Part shown: positions 34,167 to 42,750 of the stretch, piece after piece
How positions within the stretch are numbered: position 1 is the first letter of the stretch
How the letters are laid out: the number at the start of each line of letters is the position of its first letter
DNA from: Nocardioides cynanchi
Lineage (GTDB): Bacteria > Actinomycetota > Actinomycetes > Propionibacteriales > Nocardioidaceae
DNA length: 64,000 nt
NCBI RefSeq assembly: GCF_008761635.1
Contig: NZ_CP044344.1
Coordinates: 3,720,001 to 3,784,000, forward strand
Direction: 5' to 3'
Made by a program: the position numbers and the translations under genes
Notes under the pieces: model-generated
What the model saw: only the letters and a program-made list of their open reading frames with translations
What the model was told of the DNA's origin: nothing
Databases searched by the model: none

Positions 34167-34964
34167 TCAGCCCGAGGCGCGCAGGCGATCCAACGTGGAA
34201 GCACGGAACTCCCGCGGCCTGCGAAGGATCTGCAGATGCAGCTCCTGGGTCTGGGGCGACGGGTCGGTGCCCAGCTCCTCGGCGAGATGGACGCGGCAGT
34301 CCTCGAACACGCGCAGGGCCAGCCCGACCTCTCCCAGCTCGGCATGAGACCGCATCAACGACCGTGTCGCTGCCTCGACCGTCGGGTCGAGGCGCACCGC
34401 AGTCGTGGCGAGGTCCTGCGCCTCGCGCAGGAGGCCGAGCTCGAGGGCGGCCCGAGAGGCGTCGCAGAGCGTCGTCACGTGCAGGGCCTTGAGCGCGTCC
34501 CGCTCCGCCACTGCCCAGGGCGCGTCGTCCTCGTGGGCGTAGAAGTCACCGGCGTAGAGAGCCAGGGCTGCGCGGGCGTTGGTGAGGACCTCCGCCGACG
34601 CCGACGACCGGGCCGCGAGCTGGGCTCGCTGCGCCAGGGCCCGGAAGGCGTTCACGTCCACCCACGCGTTGCGCAGCGTCAGGGCGGCGTGGTCGCGAAC
34701 GACGCACGGCTCCCCGACGGTGCGCCTGATCTGACTGGCCGCGGTGCCGAGGCTGTTGCGGGCGCGATCCACGGTCACGTCCGGCCACAGCTTCTCGATC
34801 AGCCCCGACACCCGGACCGGTTGACCGTTCTCGAGCGCCAGGAGACGCAGCAGGTCGCGCGTCTTGCCGGTCCGCCACTCCTCCTGCATCACTCGGGTCC
34901 CATCGGAACGATGGACCTCGAAGCCTCCGAGCAGGCGGATACGAATCTCGCACTTCTGGTGCAT
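34167..34964 (-). CDS. SARP/BTAD-domain transcriptional regulator
   Basis: 265 aa from ATG 34964 (the upstream frame to 35006 lacks homology). It has an N-terminal OmpR-like winged helix (about 5-90: EIRIRLLGGFEVHRSDG, TGKTRDLLRLLALENGQPV, LIEKLWPDVTVDRARNSLGT) and then the bacterial transcriptional activation domain (about 95-245, TPR-like helices: ALALYAGDFY, RDALKALHVTTL, LGLALRVFEDC). SARP proteins bind direct repeats near -35 and often act near their own genes. It converges with the serpin gene and lies 120 bp downstream of the two-component pair, which has the same orientation. Confidence 0.82.
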   Translation of the reverse strand: MHQKCEIRIRLLGGFEVHRSDGTRVMQEEWRTGKTRDLLRLLALENGQPVRVSGLIEKLWPDVTVDRARNSLGTAASQIRRTVGEPCVVRDHAALTLRNAWVDVNAFRALAQRAQLAARSSASAEVLTNARAALALYAGDFYAHEDDAPWAVAERDALKALHVTTLCDASRAALELGLLREAQDLATTAVRLDPTVEAATRSLMRSHAELGEVGLALRVFEDCRVHLAEELGTDPSPQTQELHLQILRRPREFRASTLDRLRASG

Positions 34965-35084
34965 GGCCCCCCCGAGCCTTTTGCTTTCACAGCCCCCCGA
35001 CTGCAAGGCTCAGGTTAGTAGTTCAGTGGCCGTCTGTCTCCCCGGAGTTTGCCCAAATTTTGATTTCCCCGGCGTGTCGCGCCG

Positions 35085-35771
35085 TCATTCGGCTGACGGA
35101 CGACTAGGGGGCCGCGAGGGTGGCACCCAACCCGCCTTGCGAGCGGCTCCGACGGCCGCCAGCTGACTGGTCACCTCGAGCTTCGCCAGGATCGACTTGA
35201 CCTGGGTCCGCACCGTGGCCTCCGACACGAACGAGGCGTCGGCGATCTCGCGGACGGGCTGGCCGTCCATCAGGTGGGCGAGCACCTCGATCTCTCGTGC
35301 CGTGAGGAGCTCGAGCCTCCGGCGAACGGTCTTGACCACCTCACGCTCGGTGTAGAAATGGGTGATCAGGCTCTGCCGCTCCTCACCGGTGTGCACGTGA
35401 CGACCGTCGGCCACCAGCCGGAGGGCGGACAGGATCTCCTCGAGTCGTGCCGACTTCGACAGCACCGCCCGGGCACCCTCGCGCAGGCACTGACCCCATC
35501 GCGCTCGGTCGGTGCTCCCGGTGACCACCACCACCGAGATGCCCGACCGGGTCAAGGGTGCAACCAGGCGGGTTCCGTCGCCGCCGGCGCCGAGGTCCAG
35601 GTCGAGCAGCGCGATGCCGGGGTTCATCCGCATCACGCTCGTGAGCAGCTGGCCGGGCATCGCCCGCTCCTTGACGGGAATCCGGCGAACGTCGAACCCC
35701 TCTCGCGTCAGCGTCACGTCCATGGCCTCAGCGAAGAGGACGTGGTCCTCGACCAGTGCGACGGTGGTCAC
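35085..35771 (-). CDS. LuxR-type (NarL/FixJ) response regulator
   Basis: 228 aa from GTG 35771, which overlaps the kinase stop (GTGA); ATG 35789 is an alternative. Receiver domain: VALVEDH, phospho-acceptor in GIALLDLDLG, and SVVVVTGST. The C-terminal LuxR HTH reads ELLTAREIEVLAHLMDG, then VREIADASFVSEATVRTQVKS and ILAKLEVTSQ. It is the partner of the adjoining sensor kinase. Targets are unknown; the dyads at 36.9-37.3 kb next to the pair are candidate sites. Confidence 0.87.
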   Translation of the reverse strand: MTTVALVEDHVLFAEAMDVTLTREGFDVRRIPVKERAMPGQLLTSVMRMNPGIALLDLDLGAGGDGTRLVAPLTRSGISVVVVTGSTDRARWGQCLREGARAVLSKSARLEEILSALRLVADGRHVHTGEERQSLITHFYTEREVVKTVRRRLELLTAREIEVLAHLMDGQPVREIADASFVSEATVRTQVKSILAKLEVTSQLAAVGAARKAGWVPPSRPPSRPSAE

Positions 35772-36832
35772 GTCCGCGCGGCCAGGCATGGCGTCGACGC
35801 GGCGCTGGGGCGCAGGACAGTGGTGAAGGTGGCCCCTCGTCGGTCGGCGGGCGGGTCGAGGAAGAGGTCACCGCCCATCTGTCGTGCCAGCCGGCGTGCG
35901 ATGTCGAGCCCGATCCCCTCCCCGGGCGACTCCGACCCGCGGACTCCCCGGTCGAAGAGTCGGGGTGCCAGGTCGCGGGGCACTCCGGGCCCGTCGTCCG
36001 ACACCGTCAGGAGGATCTCGCTCGGGCGGCTCTTCACCTGGACCGAGACCTCCGCTCCCGGAGCGTGCCGTGCGGCGTTCTCCAGGAGGATGTGCACGAT
36101 CTCGGCGATGTCGTCCCCACGACCGATCGCCGTGACCTCGGCCGCCTCCCAGGCGACCCGATGGCCGCGCAGCCGCAGGGTCTGGACGAGCGGCTCGATC
36201 ACGGAGCCGACGTCGACGGGCTCGTCGACTGCCGGGGCGGTGTCCTCGTCCCGGAGGATCCGCTCCAAACGGGTGATCTCCCGGTCGTAGAGGACCTCCA
36301 GACTGCTGCGCTCGGCCGTCGACAGCTGGACGTCCGGGTTGCTGAGCAGCCGGTGGGTGAGGCCGATCCCGGCGACGGTGGCGCGAACCTCGTGGAGCCG
36401 GTCTCGTGCGTCGTGGGCCTTGATCAGCATCGGGTCCAGGTCCTCGTCGTGGACCGGCGGGGCCACGGGGGACTGCTCGCTCGCGGAGGACGGCCGCAGC
36501 CGGCGCGCCGTCCAGACGACCACCCCGAGCTGAGCGAGCAACCAGGTCGCCACGAGCAGCGTGCTGATGTCGGAGGGCGGCCCCAGGACCACCAGCACAA
36601 CGGCCAGGACCGGTGCGGACAGGGTGAGCGCGGCCAGCCCGGGCGGCACCGGCCGCGGCGTGGACCGGGATCGCCGTGCGGTCACACCCTCGTCGAGCCC
36701 GATCCGAGGTTCGGGCCGAGCCGGACCGTCGGGGTCCGTGAAGGCGCGGTCCAGCGGCCGGTCGTTGCCGGCAGATGGGCCTCCCCCGTGTGTCCCAGGC
36801 CCTGGAAATCGTCTGAAGTCGTCGATGCGCAT
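35768..36832 (-). CDS. Membrane sensor histidine kinase
   Basis: 354 aa from ATG 36832, 5 nt after a GGGGGG Shine-Dalgarno. It has a Pro/Arg-rich cytoplasmic N-terminus (about 1-75) and two membrane segments with almost no external loop (about 77-98 and 103-123). A dimerisation helix follows with H in DRLHEVRATVAG as probable phospho-acceptor, then HATPase: LLENAARHAPGAEV (N box), VSDDGPGVPRDLAP (G1) and GIGLDIARRLARQMGG (G2). Lack of an extracellular domain suggests intramembrane or cytoplasmic sensing. GTGA overlap with the response regulator. Confidence 0.85.
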   Translation of the reverse strand: MRIDDFRRFPGPGTHGGGPSAGNDRPLDRAFTDPDGPARPEPRIGLDEGVTARRSRSTPRPVPPGLAALTLSAPVLAVVLVVLGPPSDISTLLVATWLLAQLGVVVWTARRLRPSSASEQSPVAPPVHDEDLDPMLIKAHDARDRLHEVRATVAGIGLTHRLLSNPDVQLSTAERSSLEVLYDREITRLERILRDEDTAPAVDEPVDVGSVIEPLVQTLRLRGHRVAWEAAEVTAIGRGDDIAEIVHILLENAARHAPGAEVSVQVKSRPSEILLTVSDDGPGVPRDLAPRLFDRGVRGSESPGEGIGLDIARRLARQMGGDLFLDPPADRRGATFTTVLRPSAASTPCLAART

Positions 36833-36924
36833 GGTTTCCCCCCGTGTGCGGTTCCATGAAGTCATGCGCGCCCAAAACATTTGGTAAAAGCGCGTCAAAT
36901 GGGGCGCCCGGAACCGAGGTGGGA

Positions 36925-37049
36925 CCCACCAGCCGTGTCCGGAGTCCATCGCCCTTTCGGGGGAAAGCGCTACAGCGGTGGGTCCGGCACCTCGTCAGGT
37001 TTTCCGAGGCGGCACAACTTCGGCTGACCTCGGCGCCACGGCTGGTGGG
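36925..37049. repeat. 13-bp inverted repeat enclosing about 100 bp
   Basis: CCCACCAGCCGTG (36925-36937) and CACGGCTGGTGGG (37037-37049) are perfect complements, separated by 99 bp containing CCTTTCGGGGGAAAG. It could be the closing stem of a structured RNA on either strand or a pair of protein-binding half sites. Confidence 0.45.
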
Positions 37050-37238
37050 CCGTCGGGGATGCGTCAGCGGATAGGCACCAGACTGGTGGCGCCGGATCGT
37101 CCTCGGCATCCTCAATCGAGGGGGATCTTCGATCGGAGTCGAGCCTCGGAAGGGCGGCTGCCCCGCGCAGGGTCCGGTTCCTGGAGACGGCGCAGCGGCG
37201 AGGCGGGAGTGCGTCCAGCTCGGCCTGACCGACCCCAG

Positions 37239-37268
37239 GGTCGAGTAGTCCGATCGGACTACCCGACC
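37239..37268. promoter_or_regulatory. 18-bp perfect palindrome with flanking arms (operator candidate)
   Basis: GTAGTCCGATCGGACTAC (37245-37262) is a perfect palindrome, flanked after a 2-bp mismatch by GGTCG/CGACC (37239-37243/37264-37268). It lies about 60-75 bp upstream of the probable promoter of the gene at 37424 and suits a dimeric regulator such as the neighbouring NarL-type protein. Confidence 0.45.
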
Positions 37269-37423
37269 TAGGCCGATCGGGCGCCGCGACGCGCCGAGGC
37301 GGGCACGGGCTTGACGTGGGCTCCGTTGTCGTCCTAAATACGACTAAGTCAGTAGACATACTGATGTTCTCGGGTCACTCGACCACTCGGCCGCGGCCGT
37401 CCCTTGTTCGAAGAGAGGTGCTC

Positions 37424-39208
37424 ATGCGCACACGCCTGCGCGTTCTCGGTGCCACCGTCACGACGGCTGTCGTCGCGGTCGCCGTGCCCCTGGTGACATC
37501 GTCCCAGGCCCATGCCGCCCGGTTCACCGGCGGTGACGTCGTCGTCTACCGGGTCGGTAGCGGCGGCGCCTCACCCCTGACCAACGCGGCCGCGCCGGTG
37601 TTCCTCGATGAGTACGCGCCCGGCGGCAGCCTGGTCCAGTCGGTGGCCCTCCCGACGACCGCGGCGGAAGGCAACGCCCGCCTCACCGCCAGCGGCCAGT
37701 CCCGGTCCGAAGGCCTGATCGACCGGTCGGCCGACGGCCGGTTCCTCGCGGTCACGGGGTACGACGCCGCCGTCGGAGCAACCGGACCGAGCGGGGCGTC
37801 CCTGACCGCCTCCGACCCGGCCCAGGTCGGACGCGTGGTCGGCCTGGTCGACGCCAACGGCACGGTCGACACCACGACGGTGCTCACCGGGGCGGGAGTC
37901 ACCAAGATCATCCGCTCGGCGACCACCACCGACGGCGAACGGCTCTGGGCCACCGGCGGGAACGGCGGCGTCGTCACGACCAACCGCGGCTCCAGCGCCG
38001 CCAGCACCGTCGCGGGCAGCGCGACCAGCAACCTCAGCGCCCTGACCGTCCAGGGTGGACAGCTGTTCAGCAGCGGCATCTTGACCGACCGGCTCGCCCG
38101 CATCGGCACCGGTGTGCCGACCTCGGGTGCCCTCACCGACCTCCCGGGGCTCCCCGACAACCTGCTGACCTACGGCTACGCGCTGGCCGACCTGACCCCG
38201 GACGACTACGCCGGAACCGGTCTGGACACGCTCTACATCGCCGACGGCTCGGCTCGCGGGGGGACCGTCGACAAGTACCGCTGGAACGGCACGACGTGGG
38301 CGTCGGCCGGCTACGTCGACGTCGAGGGCGCCTTCGGCATCGTCGCCGACGTACAGGGCGCCTCGGTCAGCCTGGCGGTGACCACCCCGACCTCGCTGGT
38401 CACCCTCACCGACCCCGCCGGCGCGGCCGCGTCGTTCGCCCCGTCCGCGCCGACCGTGCTGGCCACCGCCGCCCCCAACACCGAGTTCCGGGGGGTCGCC
38501 CTCGCGCCGACCGCGGCGGCCGGCCCCTCGGTCTTCCTGCGGACGCCTGCCGCCGGCAGCAGCGTCCCGCTCGGCGGCACCGTCAAGGTCTCGGCGTACG
38601 TCGCGTCGCCCGCCGGCGTGGGCGCGGTCGAGGCGAAGCTCGGGAGCGGCGCGTTCGTCGCGGCGACCCAGTCCGGCCACGTGTGGACCGCCCAGGTGCC
38701 GACCACCGGGCTCAAGACCGGGGCCGCGACGGTCACGTTCCGGGCCACCGACACCGCAGCCACGCCGGCCACGACGACCGTCACCCGCTCGGTCACGCTG
38801 GGCGGCTCCGCCGTCCCGGCCGGCAACCTCCCTGCCGGCTCCTACCCGTGGTCGGCCAAGAAGGTGAAGCTGGCCGGCACCTGGAAGTCCTACCGGACGT
38901 CGCACTCGCCGTCCGGCAAGGGTGAGAAGTCCGCGAAGAGGAAGTCGACCGCGACCGCCAAGGTCTACGGCCACGGCGCCACTCTCACCTTCGACCGCTC
39001 CGCGAAGGCGGGCAAGGTCAAGGTCACCGTGGACGGCAGGAGCACCACGCTCGACCTCTACAACAAGGCCGGCAAGCCCCTGAAGAAGAGCTGGAGCTTC
39101 TCCGGCCGTCTGAAGAGCCACACGGTCGTCGTCACGGTGCTCGGCAAGAAGGACGCGGCCAGCAAGGGCCTCTGGGTCCTCCTCGCCGCACTGAAGGTGA
39201 AGGCCTGA
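37424..39208 (+). CDS. Secreted Ala/Thr-rich surface protein, probable beta-propeller plus Ig-like domain
   Basis: 594 aa from ATG 37424. A signal peptide (about 1-33, ending SSQAHA) is followed by seven-odd repeats of YVWTN/propeller-like strands (GGDVVVYRVGSG, DRSADGRFLAVTGYD, VYRWNG-like DKYRWNGTTWASAG). About 385-460 is Ig/Big-like (VFLRTPAAGSSVPLGGTVKVSAYV). The C-terminal about 90 residues are Lys-rich (KKVKLAGTWKSYRTSHSPSG...), a possible wall- or polysaccharide-binding end. No sortase motif. It begins a long run of same-strand envelope genes. Function unknown. Confidence 0.7.
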   Translation: MRTRLRVLGATVTTAVVAVAVPLVTSSQAHAARFTGGDVVVYRVGSGGASPLTNAAAPVFLDEYAPGGSLVQSVALPTTAAEGNARLTASGQSRSEGLIDRSADGRFLAVTGYDAAVGATGPSGASLTASDPAQVGRVVGLVDANGTVDTTTVLTGAGVTKIIRSATTTDGERLWATGGNGGVVTTNRGSSAASTVAGSATSNLSALTVQGGQLFSSGILTDRLARIGTGVPTSGALTDLPGLPDNLLTYGYALADLTPDDYAGTGLDTLYIADGSARGGTVDKYRWNGTTWASAGYVDVEGAFGIVADVQGASVSLAVTTPTSLVTLTDPAGAAASFAPSAPTVLATAAPNTEFRGVALAPTAAAGPSVFLRTPAAGSSVPLGGTVKVSAYVASPAGVGAVEAKLGSGAFVAATQSGHVWTAQVPTTGLKTGAATVTFRATDTAATPATTTVTRSVTLGGSAVPAGNLPAGSYPWSAKKVKLAGTWKSYRTSHSPSGKGEKSAKRKSTATAKVYGHGATLTFDRSAKAGKVKVTVDGRSTTLDLYNKAGKPLKKSWSFSGRLKSHTVVVTVLGKKDAASKGLWVLLAALKVKA

Positions 39209-39261
39209 TGAGGACGCCCGGCACCCACCCGACACCCACCCGGACCAGAACAGGAACCCCG

Positions 39262-40377
39262 ATGTCCCGACGTACCCTGCGTGCCGGCCTGGCCGCCGGC
39301 GCCGCCACCCTGCTGACCCTGACCGGAGTGGCGGCGCACGCCGACCCGAACCCGACGGACCCTGGCACGCCGATCAGCGGCAAGTCCCAGACCGAGCTGT
39401 ACGCCGCCGTCGGTGCCGACGCGTTCGCGGAGCTGACCAACAACGTGGTCAGCGCCTACGACGCGCAGGCGCCGGCGCCGGCACACCTGCTGGAGTCGTA
39501 CGACGCGGTCAACCCGGTCACGGGGCAGACGCCCGAGACGATCACCACCAAGCCCGGTTGCCCCATCTCGCGACCCAACGGCGCCAACGGCGGCTTGAGC
39601 GCGATCCTGCTCAACCAGAAGAGCACGGTCGACAACACCAGCTACTGCATCGACTGGGTCCGGTCCAGTCGCGCGAAGAAGACCGACGGCACGGAGGCCG
39701 GACTGACGTTCTACGCCCAGAGCCAGGACGCGGTCTCGTACGCCGTGGTCGGCAACGCCTACGCACCGACGACGCCGCTGACGACCGCCCAGCTGAAGGA
39801 CATCTTCGAGTGCACCGACACCGACTGGAGCCAGGTCGGAGGCCAGGCGGGTCCGATCCACGTCTACCTGCCGCCCGCCTCCGCCGCGACCCTGACCTTC
39901 TTCCTGCAGGCGATCGGGACGACGCTGAACAACGTCCAGGCGGGCTGCCAGGGCCTGCCCACGGTGTTCTCCCAGCAGCAGAACGACGGCCGGACCATGA
40001 ACGGTGACCCGATGGGCATCGCGCCGTACGCCGTGACCAAGTGGGCCGCGCAGAGCAACCAGGCGCCCGGCATCGCCGACAACCGCGGAGGCACCCACAT
40101 CGGGCTGGTCAACACCACGACGTCGCCGATCACGACCACGGTGCTGAACAACGTGACGTACGACGTCCTCAACCCCGCGTTCACCACCGGTGACAGCACG
40201 GCGTTCGGCCGGCTGTTCTTCAACGCGGTCCGCAACGACGCTCCGCAGGACCTGAAGGACGTGTTCAAGGCGGGGGGCTTCCTCTGCCAGAACCAGGACG
40301 CGTTCCTGGTGCCGTTCGGCAACACGCCCCTGGGCAACGACCAGAACGCCGCGCGCTTCTGCGGCCAGGCCAGCTGA
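39262..40377 (+). CDS. PstS-like periplasmic-binding-fold secreted protein
   Basis: 371 aa from ATG 39262 (AGGAACCCC upstream; ATG 39208, overlapping the previous stop, is less likely as it adds a Thr/Pro stretch before the signal). The signal peptide ends GVAAHA. Type-2 periplasmic-binding features resemble those of phosphate-binding proteins: SQDAVSYAVVGNAYAPTT, LTTAQLKDIFECTDTDWSQV (typical PstS 'TxxQLxDIF') and INVYLP-like IHVYLPPASAATLTFFLQ. There is no lipobox. It lies upstream of a complete pst transporter. Confidence 0.72.
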   Translation: MSRRTLRAGLAAGAATLLTLTGVAAHADPNPTDPGTPISGKSQTELYAAVGADAFAELTNNVVSAYDAQAPAPAHLLESYDAVNPVTGQTPETITTKPGCPISRPNGANGGLSAILLNQKSTVDNTSYCIDWVRSSRAKKTDGTEAGLTFYAQSQDAVSYAVVGNAYAPTTPLTTAQLKDIFECTDTDWSQVGGQAGPIHVYLPPASAATLTFFLQAIGTTLNNVQAGCQGLPTVFSQQQNDGRTMNGDPMGIAPYAVTKWAAQSNQAPGIADNRGGTHIGLVNTTTSPITTTVLNNVTYDVLNPAFTTGDSTAFGRLFFNAVRNDAPQDLKDVFKAGGFLCQNQDAFLVPFGNTPLGNDQNAARFCGQAS

Positions 40378-40482
40378 GTCGGCGTCATCGATCCAGAACC
40401 CCCGATGGTGGCGGGCCCGAGGCCCCGGGCCCGCCACCGGCACGAACACCAGCACCACCACCGAGCAACGGGAGAGCAGCAC

Positions 40483-42750
40483 ATGTCGATCGCGCCGATC
40501 CGACGACGAGCACGCCACAGGACCACGGCCGTCCCCGTCGTCGGGGGACTGCTCGTGCTCGGGCTGCTGGCGCTCGCCACTCCGGCGGTCGCGCACCCGT
40601 CGGCCACGGCCGGCTCCGACGGTCCCGTCACCGTCCCGGCGCCGGGAGCCGGGGACGGGGCGACGGTCACGGTCAGCCGGACCATCGGTCTGGTCAACCA
40701 GACGGTGCGGGTGTCGTGGTCGGGGTTCCGGCCGAGCTCGGCGACCCGGCTCCAGAACAGCGGCGACTCCCTCGACGTCAACACCGAGAACCCGGTCCGC
40801 GTCTACGAGTGTCGCGGCGCGGACCCGGCCAGCTCCAGTGACTGCTACGGGTCTCCGGGCTTCCGTGGGGTGGACGCCACCGCCACCAACCCGGCGATCC
40901 CGGCGGTGCCGCCGTTCACCTACCCGGGTCAGACCGACGCCTTCGACGCGACCCCGGACGGTCCCGCGAACTGGCAGGACACCGTGACCGGCGCCGACGG
41001 CACCGGCCAGGTCACCATCCAGCTGTTCACCAAGCGCGAGTCGGCGGCCCTGGGCTGCGACGCCGGGGCGCCGTGCTCCCTGGTGGTGGTCCCCAACTAC
41101 GGCCGTCCGCAGGGCGACACCGAGGACCTGCTCGACGCGCCGTGGGCGTGGGCGAGGCGCACCGTCGTCCCGCTGGGCTTCCTGCCGGTGGACGACGCCT
41201 GCCCCCTGAGCGGCTCGTCCCTGCGGGTCGAGGGCAGCCCGATGGTGGCCGACCTGCTGGCGACCTGGCGAGGTCGCACCTGCACGCTGGCCGACCACCC
41301 CGTGACGCTCGACTACACCTCGATCGGTGAGCCACAGACGCGAGGCGACGTCGCCTCGGGCACCACCGACACCGGGCTGGTCATCGACCCGCTGGACGCG
41401 GACGCTGCGGCGACCGCGGGAGTCGTCTACGCGCCGGTCACCGTGACCGGGCTGGTCGTCGCCTTCCAGATCGACGACGCACACGGACGGCCGGTCACCT
41501 CGATGCACCTGAACGCGCGGCTGGTCGCCAAGCTGATCACGGCGTCGTACCGCTCGGGAGGGGACCCGGCGGTGATCGACAACCCGGTCAACATCTTCCA
41601 CGACCCCGAGTTCCTGAAGCTGAACCCCGGCGTCGACTGGCCCGGCGGTGCGCCGGGCAACCACCCGCTGCTGCTCGGCGACCTGTCGGACACGACGCTG
41701 GCGCTGACCCGCTGGATCGCCAGCGACCCCGACGCACGCGCGTTCCTCAAGGGAAAGCCCGACCCGTGGGGGATGACGGTCAACGCCACCTACAAGGACC
41801 TCGACTTGCCCTTCGCCGGCTACCCGCTGCTCGACCAGGCGCTGTCCTCGACGTTCCAGCCGATCCAGGGCATGGACGCGCTGGCCCGCCAGCTGTCCAT
41901 CGCCCAGTTCCCCGGCGCCCTGGTCACCCAGGAGAACGGCCAGAACGTCGTGACCAAGCAGCCGCGGCAGAACCCCGGCGCCCGGGAGGTCTTCGGCATC
42001 ATCGACGCTGCCGACGCGGCGAAGTTCCTGCTGCCGACCGCCTCGCTCCAGAACGCGTCGGGTGCGTTCGTCGCTCCCACGACCGCGAGCCTGCAAGCCG
42101 GGATCACCCACGCCGTGGTGAACGCCGACGGTGTCACCCGCAGGGTGGACCTCGCGTCGCAGGACCCCCACGTGTACCCGTTGACCCTCCTGGTCTCCGC
42201 GGCGCTGTCCACCCACGCCGACAAGGCGGCCCGGGGCCTGATGGCCGACTTCCTCGACTACGTGGACGGACCGGGACAGGTGCCGGGCCAGCGCGTCGGG
42301 CAGCTGCCCCCCGGACACGCGCCATTGACCAAGGCCCTGCGCGCGGAGGTGACCCGAGCTCGGGCCGCGGTGCTCGCCGGCCCTTCGACGGAGCCCACCG
42401 TGGACCCTTCGCCGACCGACACCCCGCCCAGCTCGCCGACCGACCAGCCGACCACACCGGTCGGTCCGGTCGGGCCCGTAGGTCCGGCCTCGGGCCCCGG
42501 TGACGCCACCGGCTCCCTCCCGCTCACCGCGCCCTCGGACGGCGCCTCACCGTCGGCCGGCGCCACGCCCCCTGCGTCGACCGAGGCCGCCGCCGCCCCG
42601 CAGATGGTGGCCGTGTCGTCGGAGTCGACGACAGCGCGCCAGCTGCTGCTGCCGGTCCTGCTCGGTTTCGCCCTGCTCGGCCTCGTCGCGGGTCCGGCGC
42701 TGCTCTGGCTCGGTCGCTCGGGACGGGGGCCGCAGTGGCTGCAGCGATGA
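40483..42750 (+). CDS. Large membrane-anchored surface protein with PBP-like region
   Basis: 755 aa. Signal/TM (about 14-38, ending PAVAH), then a beta-rich domain with paired Cys (VYECRGADPASSSDCYGSP, CDAGAPCSLVVV). A second half contains PBP-type-2-like elements (MHLNARLVAKLITASY, HDPEFLKLNPGV and, near the end, VYPLTLLVSAALST). A Pro/Thr/Ser linker (about 625-705) leads to a single C-terminal membrane helix (LLLPVLLGFALLGLVAGPAL) and a basic tail. So it is held by its C-terminus outside the cell. ATGA overlap with the sortase-like gene. Function unknown; probably works with the transporter downstream. Confidence 0.68.
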   Translation: MSIAPIRRRARHRTTAVPVVGGLLVLGLLALATPAVAHPSATAGSDGPVTVPAPGAGDGATVTVSRTIGLVNQTVRVSWSGFRPSSATRLQNSGDSLDVNTENPVRVYECRGADPASSSDCYGSPGFRGVDATATNPAIPAVPPFTYPGQTDAFDATPDGPANWQDTVTGADGTGQVTIQLFTKRESAALGCDAGAPCSLVVVPNYGRPQGDTEDLLDAPWAWARRTVVPLGFLPVDDACPLSGSSLRVEGSPMVADLLATWRGRTCTLADHPVTLDYTSIGEPQTRGDVASGTTDTGLVIDPLDADAAATAGVVYAPVTVTGLVVAFQIDDAHGRPVTSMHLNARLVAKLITASYRSGGDPAVIDNPVNIFHDPEFLKLNPGVDWPGGAPGNHPLLLGDLSDTTLALTRWIASDPDARAFLKGKPDPWGMTVNATYKDLDLPFAGYPLLDQALSSTFQPIQGMDALARQLSIAQFPGALVTQENGQNVVTKQPRQNPGAREVFGIIDAADAAKFLLPTASLQNASGAFVAPTTASLQAGITHAVVNADGVTRRVDLASQDPHVYPLTLLVSAALSTHADKAARGLMADFLDYVDGPGQVPGQRVGQLPPGHAPLTKALRAEVTRARAAVLAGPSTEPTVDPSPTDTPPSSPTDQPTTPVGPVGPVGPASGPGDATGSLPLTAPSDGASPSAGATPPASTEAAAAPQMVAVSSESTTARQLLLPVLLGFALLGLVAGPALLWLGRSGRGPQWLQR

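Larger units (their letters stand above)
36833..37423. other. 591-bp regulatory region between kinase and surface-protein genes
   Basis: No convincing gene; divergent promoters are expected here. It contains a palindrome GGTGGGACCCACC (36918-36930), a 13-bp long-range inverted repeat (36925-36937/37037-37049), a perfect 18-bp palindrome (37245-37262) and the dyad GTCGT-CCTAAAT-ACGAC (37328-37344). An unusually AT-rich stretch with CTAAATACGACTAAGTCAGT follows, probably the promoter of the surface protein. Confidence 0.5.

Noticed and set aside
36900-37100. c-di-GMP, c-di-AMP or cobalamin riboswitch
   Set aside because: The closing stem is attractive, but none of the conserved core sequences of these classes (for example GCAAAGC with its partner, or the GCCACUG box) could be placed in order.
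39058-42318. Long minus-strand ORF opposite the PstS-like and 755-aa surface proteins
   Set aside because: Same antisense-shadow effect; low-complexity translation and no start signal.
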